From JBOHBN01 sp050698355 (GTDB lineage Bacteria; Actinomycetota; Actinomycetes; Streptosporangiales; WHST01), in the NCBI GenBank assembly GCA_050698355.1, contig JBOHBN010000229.1, positions 1-22,580 of the forward strand: a stretch of 22,580 nucleotides of DNA. The letters are read 5' to 3'. A program made the translations under genes and the position numbers. The notes beneath the pieces are model-generated. The model saw only the letters and a program-made list of their open reading frames with translations. It was not told where the DNA came from and ran no database searches. Below, one piece after another: positions 7,561 through 15,355 of the stretch; within the stretch, counting starts at the first letter, position 1, and every line of letters starts with the position of its first letter.

Positions 7561-7566
7561 AGGAGG
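7561..7566 (+). promoter_or_regulatory. Ribosome-binding site deciding the sigma-factor start
   Basis: A perfect AGGAGG lies 5 nt before GTG 7572. The reading frame is open far upstream (to about 6972), but that part runs antisense through the VOC gene, so this site fixes the true start. Confidence 0.75.
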
Positions 7567-7571
7567 CGCAC

Positions 7572-8573
7572 GTGAGCCAGCAGCAGACCGTCGACGACGA
7601 CTTCCCCAAGCTCACCGACCCGTACCGCCGCGAGCTGCTCGCGCACTGCTACCGCATGCTCGGCTCCGTGCACGACGCCGAGGACCTCGTGCAGGAGACC
7701 TACCTGAGGGCGTGGCGGGCGTACCACAAGTTCGAGAACCGCTCGTCGGTACGCACCTGGCTCTACCGGATCGCCACGAACGCGTGCCTCACCGCTTTGG
7801 ACGGCCGGGAGAAGCGGCCGCTGCCGACCGGGCTCGGGGCGCCGAGCATCAGCCCCGACGCACCGCTGGTCGAGCGGGGCGAGGTGCCGTGGCTGGAGCC
7901 GATGCCGGACGCGCTCGTCGGTGCCGATGACGGCGATCCGGCCGACGCGGCCACCTCGCGCGAGAGCATCCGCCTGGCTTTCATCGCCGCGCTGCAGCAC
8001 CTACCGCCCCGGCAGCGAGCGGTGCTCGTGCTGCGCGACGTGCTGAAGTGGCGCGCCGCCGAGGTCGCGGAGGCGTTGGAGACGACCACGAAGGCGGTGA
8101 ACAGCACGCTGCAACGCGCCCGGGCGCAGCTGGAGCGCGCCAAGCCGACCCAGGAATCGACGGTCGAGAGCCTGTCCCCCGAGCAGCGTCAGCTCCTGAA
8201 CCGTTACGTGGCCGCTTTCTGGGAGAAGGACATCTCGGCGATCGTCGAGATGCTCAGCACCGACGCGATCTGGGAGATGCCGCCGTTCACCGGTTGGTAC
8301 CAGGGCGCGGAGAACATCGGCCGCCTGATCGCCGCCCAGTGTCCGGGGGGACGTGGCGACATGCGTCTGGTGGCCACCGAGGCCAACGGTCAGCCTGCGT
8401 TCGGGCTCTACATGCGCGGCGGGGACGGCTCCTTCTGGCCGTTCCACCTGCAGGTCCTCACCTTCGGGCCCGCCGGAGTGAGCCACGTGGCCGCGTTCTT
8501 CGACACCCACCTGTTCGCGACGTTCGGCCTGCCGAGCAGCCTGCCCGCCGTACAGCAGCCGGTTGCCGAGTGA
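7572..8573 (+). CDS. ECF-type RNA polymerase sigma factor with C-terminal SnoaL-like domain (SigX5 type)
   Basis: A 333-residue sigma-70-family factor. Sigma region 2 spans about residues 15-85 (ELLAHCYRMLGSVHDAEDLVQETYLRAWRAY) and region 4 about 132-190 (LQHLPPRQRAVLVLRDVL, then the helix-turn-helix around AAEVAEALETTTKAVNSTLQRAR). The linker contains the PLPTGLGAPS segment typical of the SigX5 subfamily. Residues about 205-320 form a SnoaL/NTF2-like domain, which in such sigma factors modulates activity in place of a separate anti-sigma factor and might bind a ligand. No promoter is certain; TACAGT at 7541-7546 is a possible -10. A DinB/MDMPI-family gene starts 10 bp downstream, probably in the same operon. 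The regulon is unknown. Confidence 0.92.
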   Translation: MSQQQTVDDDFPKLTDPYRRELLAHCYRMLGSVHDAEDLVQETYLRAWRAYHKFENRSSVRTWLYRIATNACLTALDGREKRPLPTGLGAPSISPDAPLVERGEVPWLEPMPDALVGADDGDPADAATSRESIRLAFIAALQHLPPRQRAVLVLRDVLKWRAAEVAEALETTTKAVNSTLQRARAQLERAKPTQESTVESLSPEQRQLLNRYVAAFWEKDISAIVEMLSTDAIWEMPPFTGWYQGAENIGRLIAAQCPGGRGDMRLVATEANGQPAFGLYMRGGDGSFWPFHLQVLTFGPAGVSHVAAFFDTHLFATFGLPSSLPAVQQPVAE

Positions 8574-8583
8574 TCGGGTCGGC

Positions 8584-9165
8584 ATGGACGGGGGGCAGAC
8601 AGCACCCGCACTCGCCGGTGCGGTGGGGCTTTTCGAGCGCGCGATCGGTTACACACGGTCAAGCCTGGGGTACGTGACGCACACGGCGATGGGTCGGCCC
8701 ACACCGTGCACCGACTGGAACCTCGGTGCACTGCTTTGTCACATGGACGACGCGCTCATCGCGCTGCAGGAGGCGGCCGATATCGGTTACGTCGACCTCC
8801 AGCCGAGGACGGACGACCCGACCGTCGACATCGTGACCGCGCTCCGTGCCAGGGCGTGCGCGCTGCTGGGAGCGTGGGCCGGGAAGGTCGGGGACGGTCA
8901 GGTCTCCGTCGCCGGGTCGCCCGTACCCGCCGGCGTCCTCGCGAGCACGGGCGCGCTCGAGGTCGCCGTGCACGGCTGGGACGTGGCACGGGCGTGCGGC
9001 CGCGAGTGGCAGTTGCCGCCGCGGCTCGCCGAGGACCTGCTCGAGCTGGCGCCGTTGCTGGTCAGTGACGACGACCGTCCCGTACGCTTCGCGCCGCCGG
9101 TTGATGTCCGGCCGCTCGCGCCGCCGGGTGAGCGGCTGCTGGCCTTTCTCGGCCGTCAGAGCTGA
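8584..9165 (+). CDS. DinB/MDMPI-like (TIGR03086-type) metal-binding protein
   Basis: A 193-residue protein with the four-helix DinB/maleylpyruvate-isomerase N-terminal fold. The metal triad expected for mycothiol-dependent family members is visible: His53 in ALLCHM, and Glu126 and His130 in ALEVAVHGWDVARA. PCTDWNLGAL before His53 is the characteristic start of helix 2. Members are zinc proteins that carry out mycothiol-dependent isomerase or transferase chemistry, and many are of unknown role. ATG 8584 is chosen 10 bp after the sigma-factor stop; an in-frame TTG at 8563 inside that gene is possible but lacks support. Its place directly behind a sigma factor makes a regulatory link conceivable but unproven. 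Confidence 0.8.
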   Translation: MDGGQTAPALAGAVGLFERAIGYTRSSLGYVTHTAMGRPTPCTDWNLGALLCHMDDALIALQEAADIGYVDLQPRTDDPTVDIVTALRARACALLGAWAGKVGDGQVSVAGSPVPAGVLASTGALEVAVHGWDVARACGREWQLPPRLAEDLLELAPLLVSDDDRPVRFAPPVDVRPLAPPGERLLAFLGRQS

Positions 9166-9264
9166 CCGCCCTCAGCGAAGCCAGAACACCCCGCTTGGTG
9201 CGGATCGGGCGGACAGCACGCGTGCCAACCGCCGCCGGAGATCAGCCCAGTCATCTGCATCGGC

Positions 9265-9924
9265 TCATCCCAGGGTGATGGTCCTGCCGGAGTCGAAGTC
9301 GGTGTTCCACGCCCACGCCAGCGCGCGGGGAAGGGTCCAGGTACCCAGATCCGTCACGCGATGCTGGGGGTCGATCGCCCCGGCGGCCTCCCATGCGCCC
9401 ATGATCAGGTCGAGCGTCGATGCCATCAATGCGGTGTCGCTCGGGTCGATCTCCCCCTCGACCTCCGGACACGCGTCGATGTGCTCGACCAGACGCACAC
9501 CCTCCGCTGGGGCGCCGGGACCGGTGCGTACCAGGCCGATGACCGCGCCGAGCCAGTCGTGCTCGATGGCCATGAGCATGGCGTCTTCGTCGTTGGGGAA
9601 ATCACCCTGTCGCTTGAATGCGATGAAACTTCCGGTGGCCTCGACGCAGCAGCGCGCGTCATCCTTGGGTGCCTTGCGTCGCCAGCCAGCGGCAGCAGCC
9701 ATGTTCCGATGCAGCCGGTGCCGCGCCTTCAGGCCCGCGCGGATCGCGCCGGCGGCCTCGCGTAGTGCCTGTTCTGGTGGTTTGGCGCCTACGAACTCAG
9801 ACAGGGCCACGCGCAGGATCGCCGCTGCATTCCTGTCCTCCGCATCCAGCTCGCGGATGGTCGCCTCGTCCTCTGCGTTGAGCCCGGTTGCCGAGTGCAT
9901 CGCCTCGTACCGCTCGTCGCTCAT
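9265..9924 (-). CDS. Uncharacterised 219-residue protein
   Basis: A soluble, Ala- and Asp/Glu-rich protein without signal peptide or membrane segment. Notable stretches are an acidic N-terminal helix region (NAEDEATIRELDAEDRNAAA), a basic patch HRLHRNMAAAAGWRRKAPKDD (about residues 69-89), FIAFKRQGDFPNDEDAM and AWAWNTDFDSG near the end. I do not recognise the family. It lies 53 bp downstream of the nucleoside-hydrolase/ECF operon on the same strand, so read-through is possible, but a small inverted repeat (ACGCT, AC, AGCGT at 9931-9942) just upstream of its ATG could belong to its own promoter. High-GC codon use supports it being a real gene. Confidence 0.65.
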   Translation of the reverse strand: MSDERYEAMHSATGLNAEDEATIRELDAEDRNAAAILRVALSEFVGAKPPEQALREAAGAIRAGLKARHRLHRNMAAAAGWRRKAPKDDARCCVEATGSFIAFKRQGDFPNDEDAMLMAIEHDWLGAVIGLVRTGPGAPAEGVRLVEHIDACPEVEGEIDPSDTALMASTLDLIMGAWEAAGAIDPQHRVTDLGTWTLPRALAWAWNTDFDSGRTITLG

Positions 9925-9977
9925 GCCAGGACGCTACAGCGTGCAGCTCGCCCGTGTGTCATTCGATGACGTGGCAA

Positions 9978-10931
9978 TCAGCCGGTCGTGCGCCCGAGCG
10001 TCTCGATCAGGAGCTCGACGAAGATGCCCGCGTTGCCGCCGAGCGCGACCGTGGCGTTCGGCTGCTGGCCGCCGCGCCTTCCCGTGTCGACCACCGTACG
10101 GCCCCGGGTCAGCTCGCCGGTGAGCTCGACGTCGACGTGGTAGCGACCGGTGTCCTCGAGCACATCCGGGGAGACAAGGGAGGTCACGCAGACGGCATCG
10201 TGCACAGGCGCCGCATGGGGTACCGCCAGCGGTTGGGTGTCGTCATGCGCGCGGATCCGCCGCGCGATGAACTTGCCGGCCGCCGTCGCTGCCGGTGTGC
10301 CCAGCGCGTCCAGCCGGGACAGGTCGTCGGCGGTCACGAGCGCTTGGTGCGTGCAATCGAGCGGCACGAGAGTGATGTCCGCAACTCCGCTGGCGAGCAC
10401 GGCATGCGCGGCTTCCGGATCCGCCCACACGTTGAACTCCGCGGACGGAGTGACGTTGCCGACCGCGTGCGCGCCGCCCATGATGACGATCTTGGGGATG
10501 CGCTCGACGATCCGCGGTTCGATGGCGATGGCGTGCGCGATGTTGGTGAGCGGGCCGGTGGGGACGAGGACGGTGTCCGGGCCGTCGGCGCCGAGGTACG
10601 TGTCGATCAGGCACTTGACCGCGGTCGAGTCCTGTGGCGCGCTGCTCGTCTCGGGCAGGTCCAGCTGCAAGCCGTGCATCGCCTCGACGCCGGCGTCCGG
10701 CCGGGGCCGGCGCACCGTTCCCGTCAGCGGTCGGGCGGCGCCCCGGTACACGGGAACATCGGCACCGATGTGGTCGAGCACCCGCAGGGTGTTGTTGGTG
10801 CAGTACTCGACGGGTGCGTTGCCTGCGACGGTGGTGACCGCGACCAGGTCCAGCTTGGGGTCGAGCGCGGCGAGCATGATGGCGACGGCGTCGTCGGTGC
10901 CGGTGTCGACGTCCAGCAGGACCTTGGTCAC
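9978..10931 (-). CDS. Nucleoside hydrolase (inosine/uridine-preferring family), last gene of the ECF operon
   Basis: A 317-residue enzyme that hydrolyses the N-glycosidic bond of nucleosides to free base plus ribose. The N-terminal calcium-binding signature D-V-D-T-G-T-D-D is intact (Asp7, Asp9, Asp13, Asp14), followed by VTTVAGN, PTGPLTNIAHAI, IVIMGGA and the PSAEFNVWADPEAA block that contacts the ribose. The C-terminal HDAVCVTSL motif supplies the last metal-ligand Asp. The start is GTG 10931, overlapping the paralogue's stop (GTGA, 10928-10931); the frame stays open further upstream only as overlap with that gene. Two divergent hydrolases in one operon suggest complementary base specificity (for example purine against pyrimidine), which the sequence alone does not settle. 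Confidence 0.92.
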   Translation of the reverse strand: MTKVLLDVDTGTDDAVAIMLAALDPKLDLVAVTTVAGNAPVEYCTNNTLRVLDHIGADVPVYRGAARPLTGTVRRPRPDAGVEAMHGLQLDLPETSSAPQDSTAVKCLIDTYLGADGPDTVLVPTGPLTNIAHAIAIEPRIVERIPKIVIMGGAHAVGNVTPSAEFNVWADPEAAHAVLASGVADITLVPLDCTHQALVTADDLSRLDALGTPAATAAGKFIARRIRAHDDTQPLAVPHAAPVHDAVCVTSLVSPDVLEDTGRYHVDVELTGELTRGRTVVDTGRRGGQQPNATVALGGNAGIFVELLIETLGRTTG

Positions 10932-11881
10932 GGGCGCGCTGGTTCCTCGCGGCCGTGCACCAAGCGGGTGTACGCGGTGTCGACGAGTGACCACAGCGCC
11001 GGCGCGTCGACGCCGAGCGCGACCCGGGCGTTGCACGCGGTCGCAGGCGCGGCGAGATCGGTGACCGTCATGCCGTAGGTGAGGCGCCCGGTGGTCTCCA
11101 CCTCGACCCGCGCGTCGTGGCACTCCAGCAGCTCCGGCCGCGCGACGTACGCGACCGCACAGGCGTCGTGCACGGCGGGCCCCTCGGCGCTGTGTGCCGG
11201 GTGCCCGGTGTAGAACTCCAGGCACGGTACGAGCAGGTCGTCGGACAGCGGTCCGTAGCCGCGCATCCGCTCCATGGCGGCCGCGTCAGCACGCGCCTTG
11301 CGCGTCACGTCGAGGCCGACCATCGTCGTCGTCCAGCCGGCGTCGAAGGCGATCGCGGCCGCTTCCGGGTCGACGGCGATGTTGAACTCCGCGGCCGGGG
11401 TGAGGTTGCCCGGTACGGTGGCAGCGCCGCCCATGATGACGAACTCGCGTACGAGCCGGACGATCTCCGGGTCACGGCGTACGGCGAGGGCGATGTTGGT
11501 GAGTGGCCCGATCGCCACCAGGGTGATCTCGCCCGGCGCCGACCGCACGGTCTCGGCGATGAAGTCCGCGGCATGCCCCTGCATGTGGCGCCGCTGTGGC
11601 TGGGGGAGTGCGACGCCACCGAGCCCGGACTCGCCGTGGACGTCGTCGGCGACAACCAGGTTGCGCAGCAGCGGTGTGGCGCTGCCCGCCACGATCGGCA
11701 CGTCGCTCAGGCCCAGGTAGTCGCAGACCTGGAGGGCGTTGGCGGTCGTCTTGTCCAGCGTCACGTTGCCCGCGACGGTCGTGATGCCGACGATGTCGAG
11801 CTCGGAGGCACCCGCGGCCAAGGCGATCGCCAGCGCGTCGTCGATTCCCGGGTCGCAGTCGATGAGGATCTTCGCGGTCAC
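10928..11881 (-). CDS. Nucleoside hydrolase (second paralogue) in the ECF operon
   Basis: A 317-residue nucleoside hydrolase with signature D-C-D-P-G-I-D-D (Asp8, Asp10, Asp14, Asp15), GITTVAGNVTLDKTTANAL, AIGPLTNIALAV, FVIMGGA, and PAAEFNIAVDPEAA. The ribose-contacting Asn and Glu are retained and HDACAVAYV gives the C-terminal metal ligand. It is closer to the canonical inosine/uridine hydrolase consensus than its downstream neighbour. GTG 11881 overlaps the preceding ATPase stop by 4 bp (11878-11881). Acting in the cytosol, it would cleave whatever ribosylated substrate the encoded ECF transporter delivers, and the released ribose could go to the adjacent ribokinase. Confidence 0.93.
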   Translation of the reverse strand: MTAKILIDCDPGIDDALAIALAAGASELDIVGITTVAGNVTLDKTTANALQVCDYLGLSDVPIVAGSATPLLRNLVVADDVHGESGLGGVALPQPQRRHMQGHAADFIAETVRSAPGEITLVAIGPLTNIALAVRRDPEIVRLVREFVIMGGAATVPGNLTPAAEFNIAVDPEAAAIAFDAGWTTTMVGLDVTRKARADAAAMERMRGYGPLSDDLLVPCLEFYTGHPAHSAEGPAVHDACAVAYVARPELLECHDARVEVETTGRLTYGMTVTDLAAPATACNARVALGVDAPALWSLVDTAYTRLVHGREEPARP

Positions 11882-12720
11882 GGCCGCCTTCCGGTCTGTG
11901 GTGCAGCTTCTGCCGGCTGGACGCTCCCGCCGAGCCGGTCGACGAACGCCGTGGCGGTCGTCACCGGCTCGGACCAGCCGAGCGCCTCGGCGAGGCGCAT
12001 GATCTGGGGCCGGTCCACCGCAGCCCGCCGTAGCGCAGCCTCGTCGGCGAACACGGTGTCCACAGGGCCATCCTGGACGATCGTGCCCTGCGCCATGACG
12101 ACGACCCGGTCGAAGTGCTCCACGCAGAAGTCCATGTCGTGGCTGATCGCGATGATGGTCTTACCCATCTCGGTGAGCTTCTCGAGCGCCGCGCCGACAT
12201 CGTTGATGCCGACGTGGTCCTGCCCGGTGGTGGGCTCGTCCAGGACGACGATGGAGGTGTCCATCGCGAGCACGGATGCGATGGCGACGCGCTTTCGCTC
12301 CGCGAGCGACAGATGGTACGGGTGCATGTCGGCGAAGTCGGTCAGCCGCGTGACCGTGAGCGCCCAGTCGAGCAGCTCCTGGCAGGTGTCCTGGTTGTAG
12401 CCGAGGTTGCGCGGCCCGAACTCGACGTCGGCGCGTACGGTGCGCGCGAACAGCTGGTCGTTCGGGTTCTGGAAGACGTAGCCCACCTTCCGGGCGAGCT
12501 GCGCGACCGTGTGGTCCGCGGCGTTCATGCCGTCGACGTGGACGGTGCCGCTGCTCGGCCGGGAGATCCCGTTCAGGTGGCGGGCAAGAGTCGTCTTGCC
12601 TGCACCGTTCTGCCCGATGACGGCCACACGTTCGCCCTGCTCGACGGTGAGCGAGACGCCGTCCAGTGCGGTCACGCCCGTCGGGTAGGTGTAGACCAGC
12701 GAGTCAACCTGGATCGTCAT
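11878..12720 (-). CDS. ECF transporter ATPase (EcfA-type) with unusual LSLAE signature
   Basis: A 280-residue ABC ATPase of the energy-coupling-factor type. Walker A is GQNGAGKTT (about 36-44), the Q-loop VFQNPNDQLF (82-91), Walker B IVVLDEP (157-163) and the switch His194 in ISHDMD. The ABC signature reads LSLAE (137-141) instead of LSGGQ, so Gly-Gly-Gln is lost while Ser is kept. The partner ATPase has a canonical motif, suggesting an asymmetric pair with one degenerate ATP site. ATG 12720 begins with the typical MTIQVDSLVYTYP and overlaps the other ATPase's stop (ATGA, 12717-12720); sequence further upstream in frame belongs to that gene. The C-terminal 60 residues are variable. Confidence 0.93.
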   Translation of the reverse strand: MTIQVDSLVYTYPTGVTALDGVSLTVEQGERVAVIGQNGAGKTTLARHLNGISRPSSGTVHVDGMNAADHTVAQLARKVGYVFQNPNDQLFARTVRADVEFGPRNLGYNQDTCQELLDWALTVTRLTDFADMHPYHLSLAERKRVAIASVLAMDTSIVVLDEPTTGQDHVGINDVGAALEKLTEMGKTIIAISHDMDFCVEHFDRVVVMAQGTIVQDGPVDTVFADEAALRRAAVDRPQIMRLAEALGWSEPVTTATAFVDRLGGSVQPAEAAPQTGRRP

Positions 12721-13574
12721 GCGCCTGCCTCGCTTCCCACCACGGCGAAGCCCGCGGCGGCGGCTTCGAGCGACACCGGCAGCGGCCGCCCTTCCGGCCA
12801 TAACCCGCGTTCTCGCGCCAGCCGGGCAGCGGTCGTGTAACGGGTCTCGCCGATACCCCACTGTGTGAGGCGCTCGTCGGCAAGGACATCGCCGGGCGCG
12901 CCGTCGAGCTTGATCTGGCCGTCGACGAGGACGAGCACCCGGTCTGTGAACCCGGCGAGCTGTTCGAGCTTGTGCTCGATCAAGATGACGGTGATCCCCG
13001 CCTCGCGTAGCTCCCGCAGCGCCGCGAAGACGAGCTTGCTGCCGGCCGGATCGAGCTGGGAGGTCGGCTCGTCGAGCACCAGGGCACGCGGCTGCATGAC
13101 GAGTACGGACCCGATCGCCACCAGCTGCTGCTGGCCGCCGGACAGCTCGTACGGCGACCGCTCGGCGAGTTCCCTGATGGCCAGGTCGTCCATCACATGT
13201 TGAACGCGGTGTTCCATCTCCTCGCGCGGCGTGCCGAGGTTTTCCAGGCCGAACGCCAGCTCCTCACGGACGGTGAACTTGGCGCCCGATATCTGGTTGA
13301 AGGGGTTCTGCAGCACCAGGCCGATGTCGACGACCAGCTCGGCGAGCGGGGTGTCCGCGACGGTTCGCTCGCCTACGGTCACGCGCCCGGCCAGCTCCCC
13401 TCCGAGCACGTGCGGGATGAAGCCGGACACCGCGCTGGCGAACGTTGACTTGCCCGCACCGCTGGGACCGACGATCCCGCACATCTGACCCGCAGGAATC
13501 GAGAGGCTCAACGAGCGCAGCACGGGCGCCTCGCCCGTCGGGTACACGTAGGAGAAGTCGTCGAGCTCTATCAC
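12717..13574 (-). CDS. ECF transporter ATPase (EcfA-type) with canonical motifs
   Basis: A 285-residue ABC ATPase pairing with the downstream one in an ECF module. It shows Walker A GPSGAGKST (about 36-44), Q-loop VLQNPFNQIS (87-96), signature LSGGQ (144-148), Walker B LVLDEP (165-170) and His201 (LIEHKLEQL). The start GTG 13574 begins MIELDDFSYVYPTGEAP and overlaps the EcfT stop by 4 bp (13571-13574). It powers the S-T complex by ATP hydrolysis on the cytosolic face. The last 45 residues (from about 240) are a loosely conserved tail. Confidence 0.93.
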   Translation of the reverse strand: MIELDDFSYVYPTGEAPVLRSLSLSIPAGQMCGIVGPSGAGKSTFASAVSGFIPHVLGGELAGRVTVGERTVADTPLAELVVDIGLVLQNPFNQISGAKFTVREELAFGLENLGTPREEMEHRVQHVMDDLAIRELAERSPYELSGGQQQLVAIGSVLVMQPRALVLDEPTSQLDPAGSKLVFAALRELREAGITVILIEHKLEQLAGFTDRVLVLVDGQIKLDGAPGDVLADERLTQWGIGETRYTTAARLARERGLWPEGRPLPVSLEAAAAGFAVVGSEAGA

Positions 13575-14353
13575 CGGACCACTCCCAGTGCGTTGACGGC
13601 GAGCGTGGCGGCGGCGAACGCCCACAGGCCCCAGCGGGCGATGCGCTGGGCGGTCGTGTCGGGGATCACCACCAGGCTGGTGCGCTTCGCCGGTGAGCCG
13701 AACGCGCGCGCTTCCATCGCGACCGAGCGTTCCTCGACGTCGGTGAGGGAACCGAGGATGAGCGGTCCCACGAGCGGGAGCAGGGCGCGTACCCGGCGCC
13801 GGAGGCTGCCTTTCGTTTCCAGCCCGCGGGCGCGCTGGGCCTGCAGGATGTTCTGAGCCCTGGCACGGAAGGTCGGGATGATCTGCAACGTCGCGGACAC
13901 CACGTAGCTGATGTTGGGCGCCATGCCGTGCTGCGTCATCGCACCCATGAGCGTGCCCGGGTGGGTGGTGAGCAGCAGGAAGAGGAAGGCGCCGATGAGG
14001 ACCAGCAACCGCAGCGATGTCCGCGCGGCGAACACCAGGCCGGCCGACTTGACGGTCAACGGACCGAGCTGGGCGAGGATCGTGCCATCGCCCGGGAAGA
14101 ACAGGCCCTGGATCAAGAAGATGACGATCAGCAGCGGGAGGAAGAACTTGAGCAGCAGGTTCAGGTACCTGCCCTGCGTACCCGATGCGAGTACCGCGGG
14201 CAGCAGGATGACGACGAACAGCGCAGCGGGCCACCAGGGTAGGGATATCGCGAAGGCGGCGATGATCGTGGTGATGCTGAGCACCAGCTTCGTCATGGGA
14301 TTGAGCCGGTGCACCGCTGACTCGCGGTGCTCGTAGAAGCCGAGGGCGGTCAT
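13571..14353 (-). CDS. ECF transporter transmembrane coupling protein (EcfT)
   Basis: A 260-residue membrane protein with the EcfT layout: an N-terminal segment with HRLNPMTKL (about 15-23), five hydrophobic helices, and a cytosolic coupling domain with two Ala-Arg-Gly-type motifs, QRARGLE (173-179) and EARAFG (214-219). These coupling motifs sit in the grooves of the two ATPases and transmit motion to the S component. ATG 14353 overlaps the S-component stop (ATGA, 14350-14353). The second helix pair contains the long hydrophobic FFLPLLIVIFLIQGLFF run. No specificity can be read from this subunit. Confidence 0.92.
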   Translation of the reverse strand: MTALGFYEHRESAVHRLNPMTKLVLSITTIIAAFAISLPWWPAALFVVILLPAVLASGTQGRYLNLLLKFFLPLLIVIFLIQGLFFPGDGTILAQLGPLTVKSAGLVFAARTSLRLLVLIGAFLFLLLTTHPGTLMGAMTQHGMAPNISYVVSATLQIIPTFRARAQNILQAQRARGLETKGSLRRRVRALLPLVGPLILGSLTDVEERSVAMEARAFGSPAKRTSLVVIPDTTAQRIARWGLWAFAAATLAVNALGVVR

Positions 14354-15204
14354 CGGTCGCTTCCGGGTGAGCCGGCGGGTTCGGTGGTCTTCTCGTTGTC
14401 GAGCACGGCACGCTTGCTCCGTCCGAAGACCTGGAAGCGGCGGGCGAACGGGAAGCGTTGACGGAAGCGTGCCGGCAGCGCGGCGAGGATGAGGAACGCG
14501 AGCAGGAACGACACCACCTTGTCCAGCGGGTCGGAGATCAGGCCCTGCAACGTCGCGGCACCGAGCAGGCTGCTGCCGTACGCCTGGAACGCCGCGCTGA
14601 TGGCTGACCGCCCCGCCGAGGCTCCAGCGTTGCCGTAGACGAACGCCGCGATGGGCGCGGAGATGATGGCCGACACGACTCCGGTGAGCAGGCCGGCGGG
14701 CAACGCGAGCCAGAGTCGGCGGAACGCGCCCGCGCGGGCGAACAGTCCCGCGAGCAGGCCGATCTCCGCGGCCGTCACGGCGAACGGCAGGATCGTCGGG
14801 TTGATGGTGATGCCCCAGATGACGTTGGCGAGCGCGCCGGTGGCAGCGCCCGCGGCAGGTCCGGCGAGCACCCCGACGAGCACCGTGCCGATCGAGTCCA
14901 GGTACAGCGGGATGCCGATGATGTTGTTGAGCTGGCCGATCACCAGGTTGATCGCGATTGCTACCGGCAGTAACGCCACGGTCGAGGTGGGCAGCCTCGA
15001 CATGGAGCCCACGATGATGAGGATGGAGCCGAGCAGGTATCCGCCGAGCGCAAGCAAGCCGGCCGACCCGCCACCGCCGCCCTGCAGGCTCACGGGCCGC
15101 GCGATGACCAGGTAGGCGTAGGTCAACACGACGATGAGCGTCCCGGCACTGATGTATGCCCATGCCGGGATCCGCGCCCTGGTGGCGACGGTGGCCAAGG
15201 TCAT
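14350..15204 (-). CDS. ECF transporter substrate-binding S component, predicted nucleoside-type
   Basis: A 284-residue integral membrane protein, first gene of the operon. After a short basic N-terminus (RARIP) it has about six or seven hydrophobic helices. The core AINLVIGQLNNIIGIPLYLDSIGTVL (about 84-109) with GPAAGAATGALANVIWGITINP (115-136) is the conserved block of an S-component family I recognise as ECF-like but cannot tie to a known vitamin. The A-x-x-x-A-type alanine-rich helix surface that docks on EcfT is present. Its cytosolic tail (about 50 residues) is basic then acidic. Co-location with two nucleoside hydrolases and a ribokinase suggests a nucleoside or other ribosylated substrate. 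AGGGAGA lies 6 nt before the ATG. Confidence 0.85.
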   Translation of the reverse strand: MTLATVATRARIPAWAYISAGTLIVVLTYAYLVIARPVSLQGGGGGSAGLLALGGYLLGSILIIVGSMSRLPTSTVALLPVAIAINLVIGQLNNIIGIPLYLDSIGTVLVGVLAGPAAGAATGALANVIWGITINPTILPFAVTAAEIGLLAGLFARAGAFRRLWLALPAGLLTGVVSAIISAPIAAFVYGNAGASAGRSAISAAFQAYGSSLLGAATLQGLISDPLDKVVSFLLAFLILAALPARFRQRFPFARRFQVFGRSKRAVLDNEKTTEPAGSPGSDR

Positions 15205-15355
15205 GTGCAGTCTCCCTAGAGCGTCCGATGCACGACGATAGGCTCAGCCGCGTGCGAAGATCCGAGCTGGCTCATCATGTGGACCATAGCGAAGGAGCGG
15301 GACGCGCGATAGGGCGGCGTACGCAGGTCGCGCGACGTGGTCGCGGGGGAGCGCG
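15205..15355. promoter_or_regulatory. Divergent intergenic region between the ECF operon and ribokinase
   Basis: This 151-bp spacer must hold the promoters of both the six-gene ECF/nucleoside-hydrolase operon (minus) and the ribokinase gene (plus). It contains AGGGAGA (15217-15211, minus) and GGGGGAG (15345-15351, plus) as ribosome-binding sites. I see no riboswitch-like structure and no convincing -35/-10 pair or long palindrome; GAGCTGGCTC is only a short inverted repeat. No regulator is encoded next door. Confidence 0.45.

Noticed and set aside
6972..7571. Upstream in-frame extension of the sigma factor by about 200 residues
   Set aside because: It is antisense to the VOC gene, and AGGAGG stands directly before GTG 7572.
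9958..9970. Hairpin GTCAT-TCG-ATGAC after the ECF operon
   Set aside because: Lies between the operon end and the next gene but has only five base pairs and no T-tract; not enough for a terminator call.
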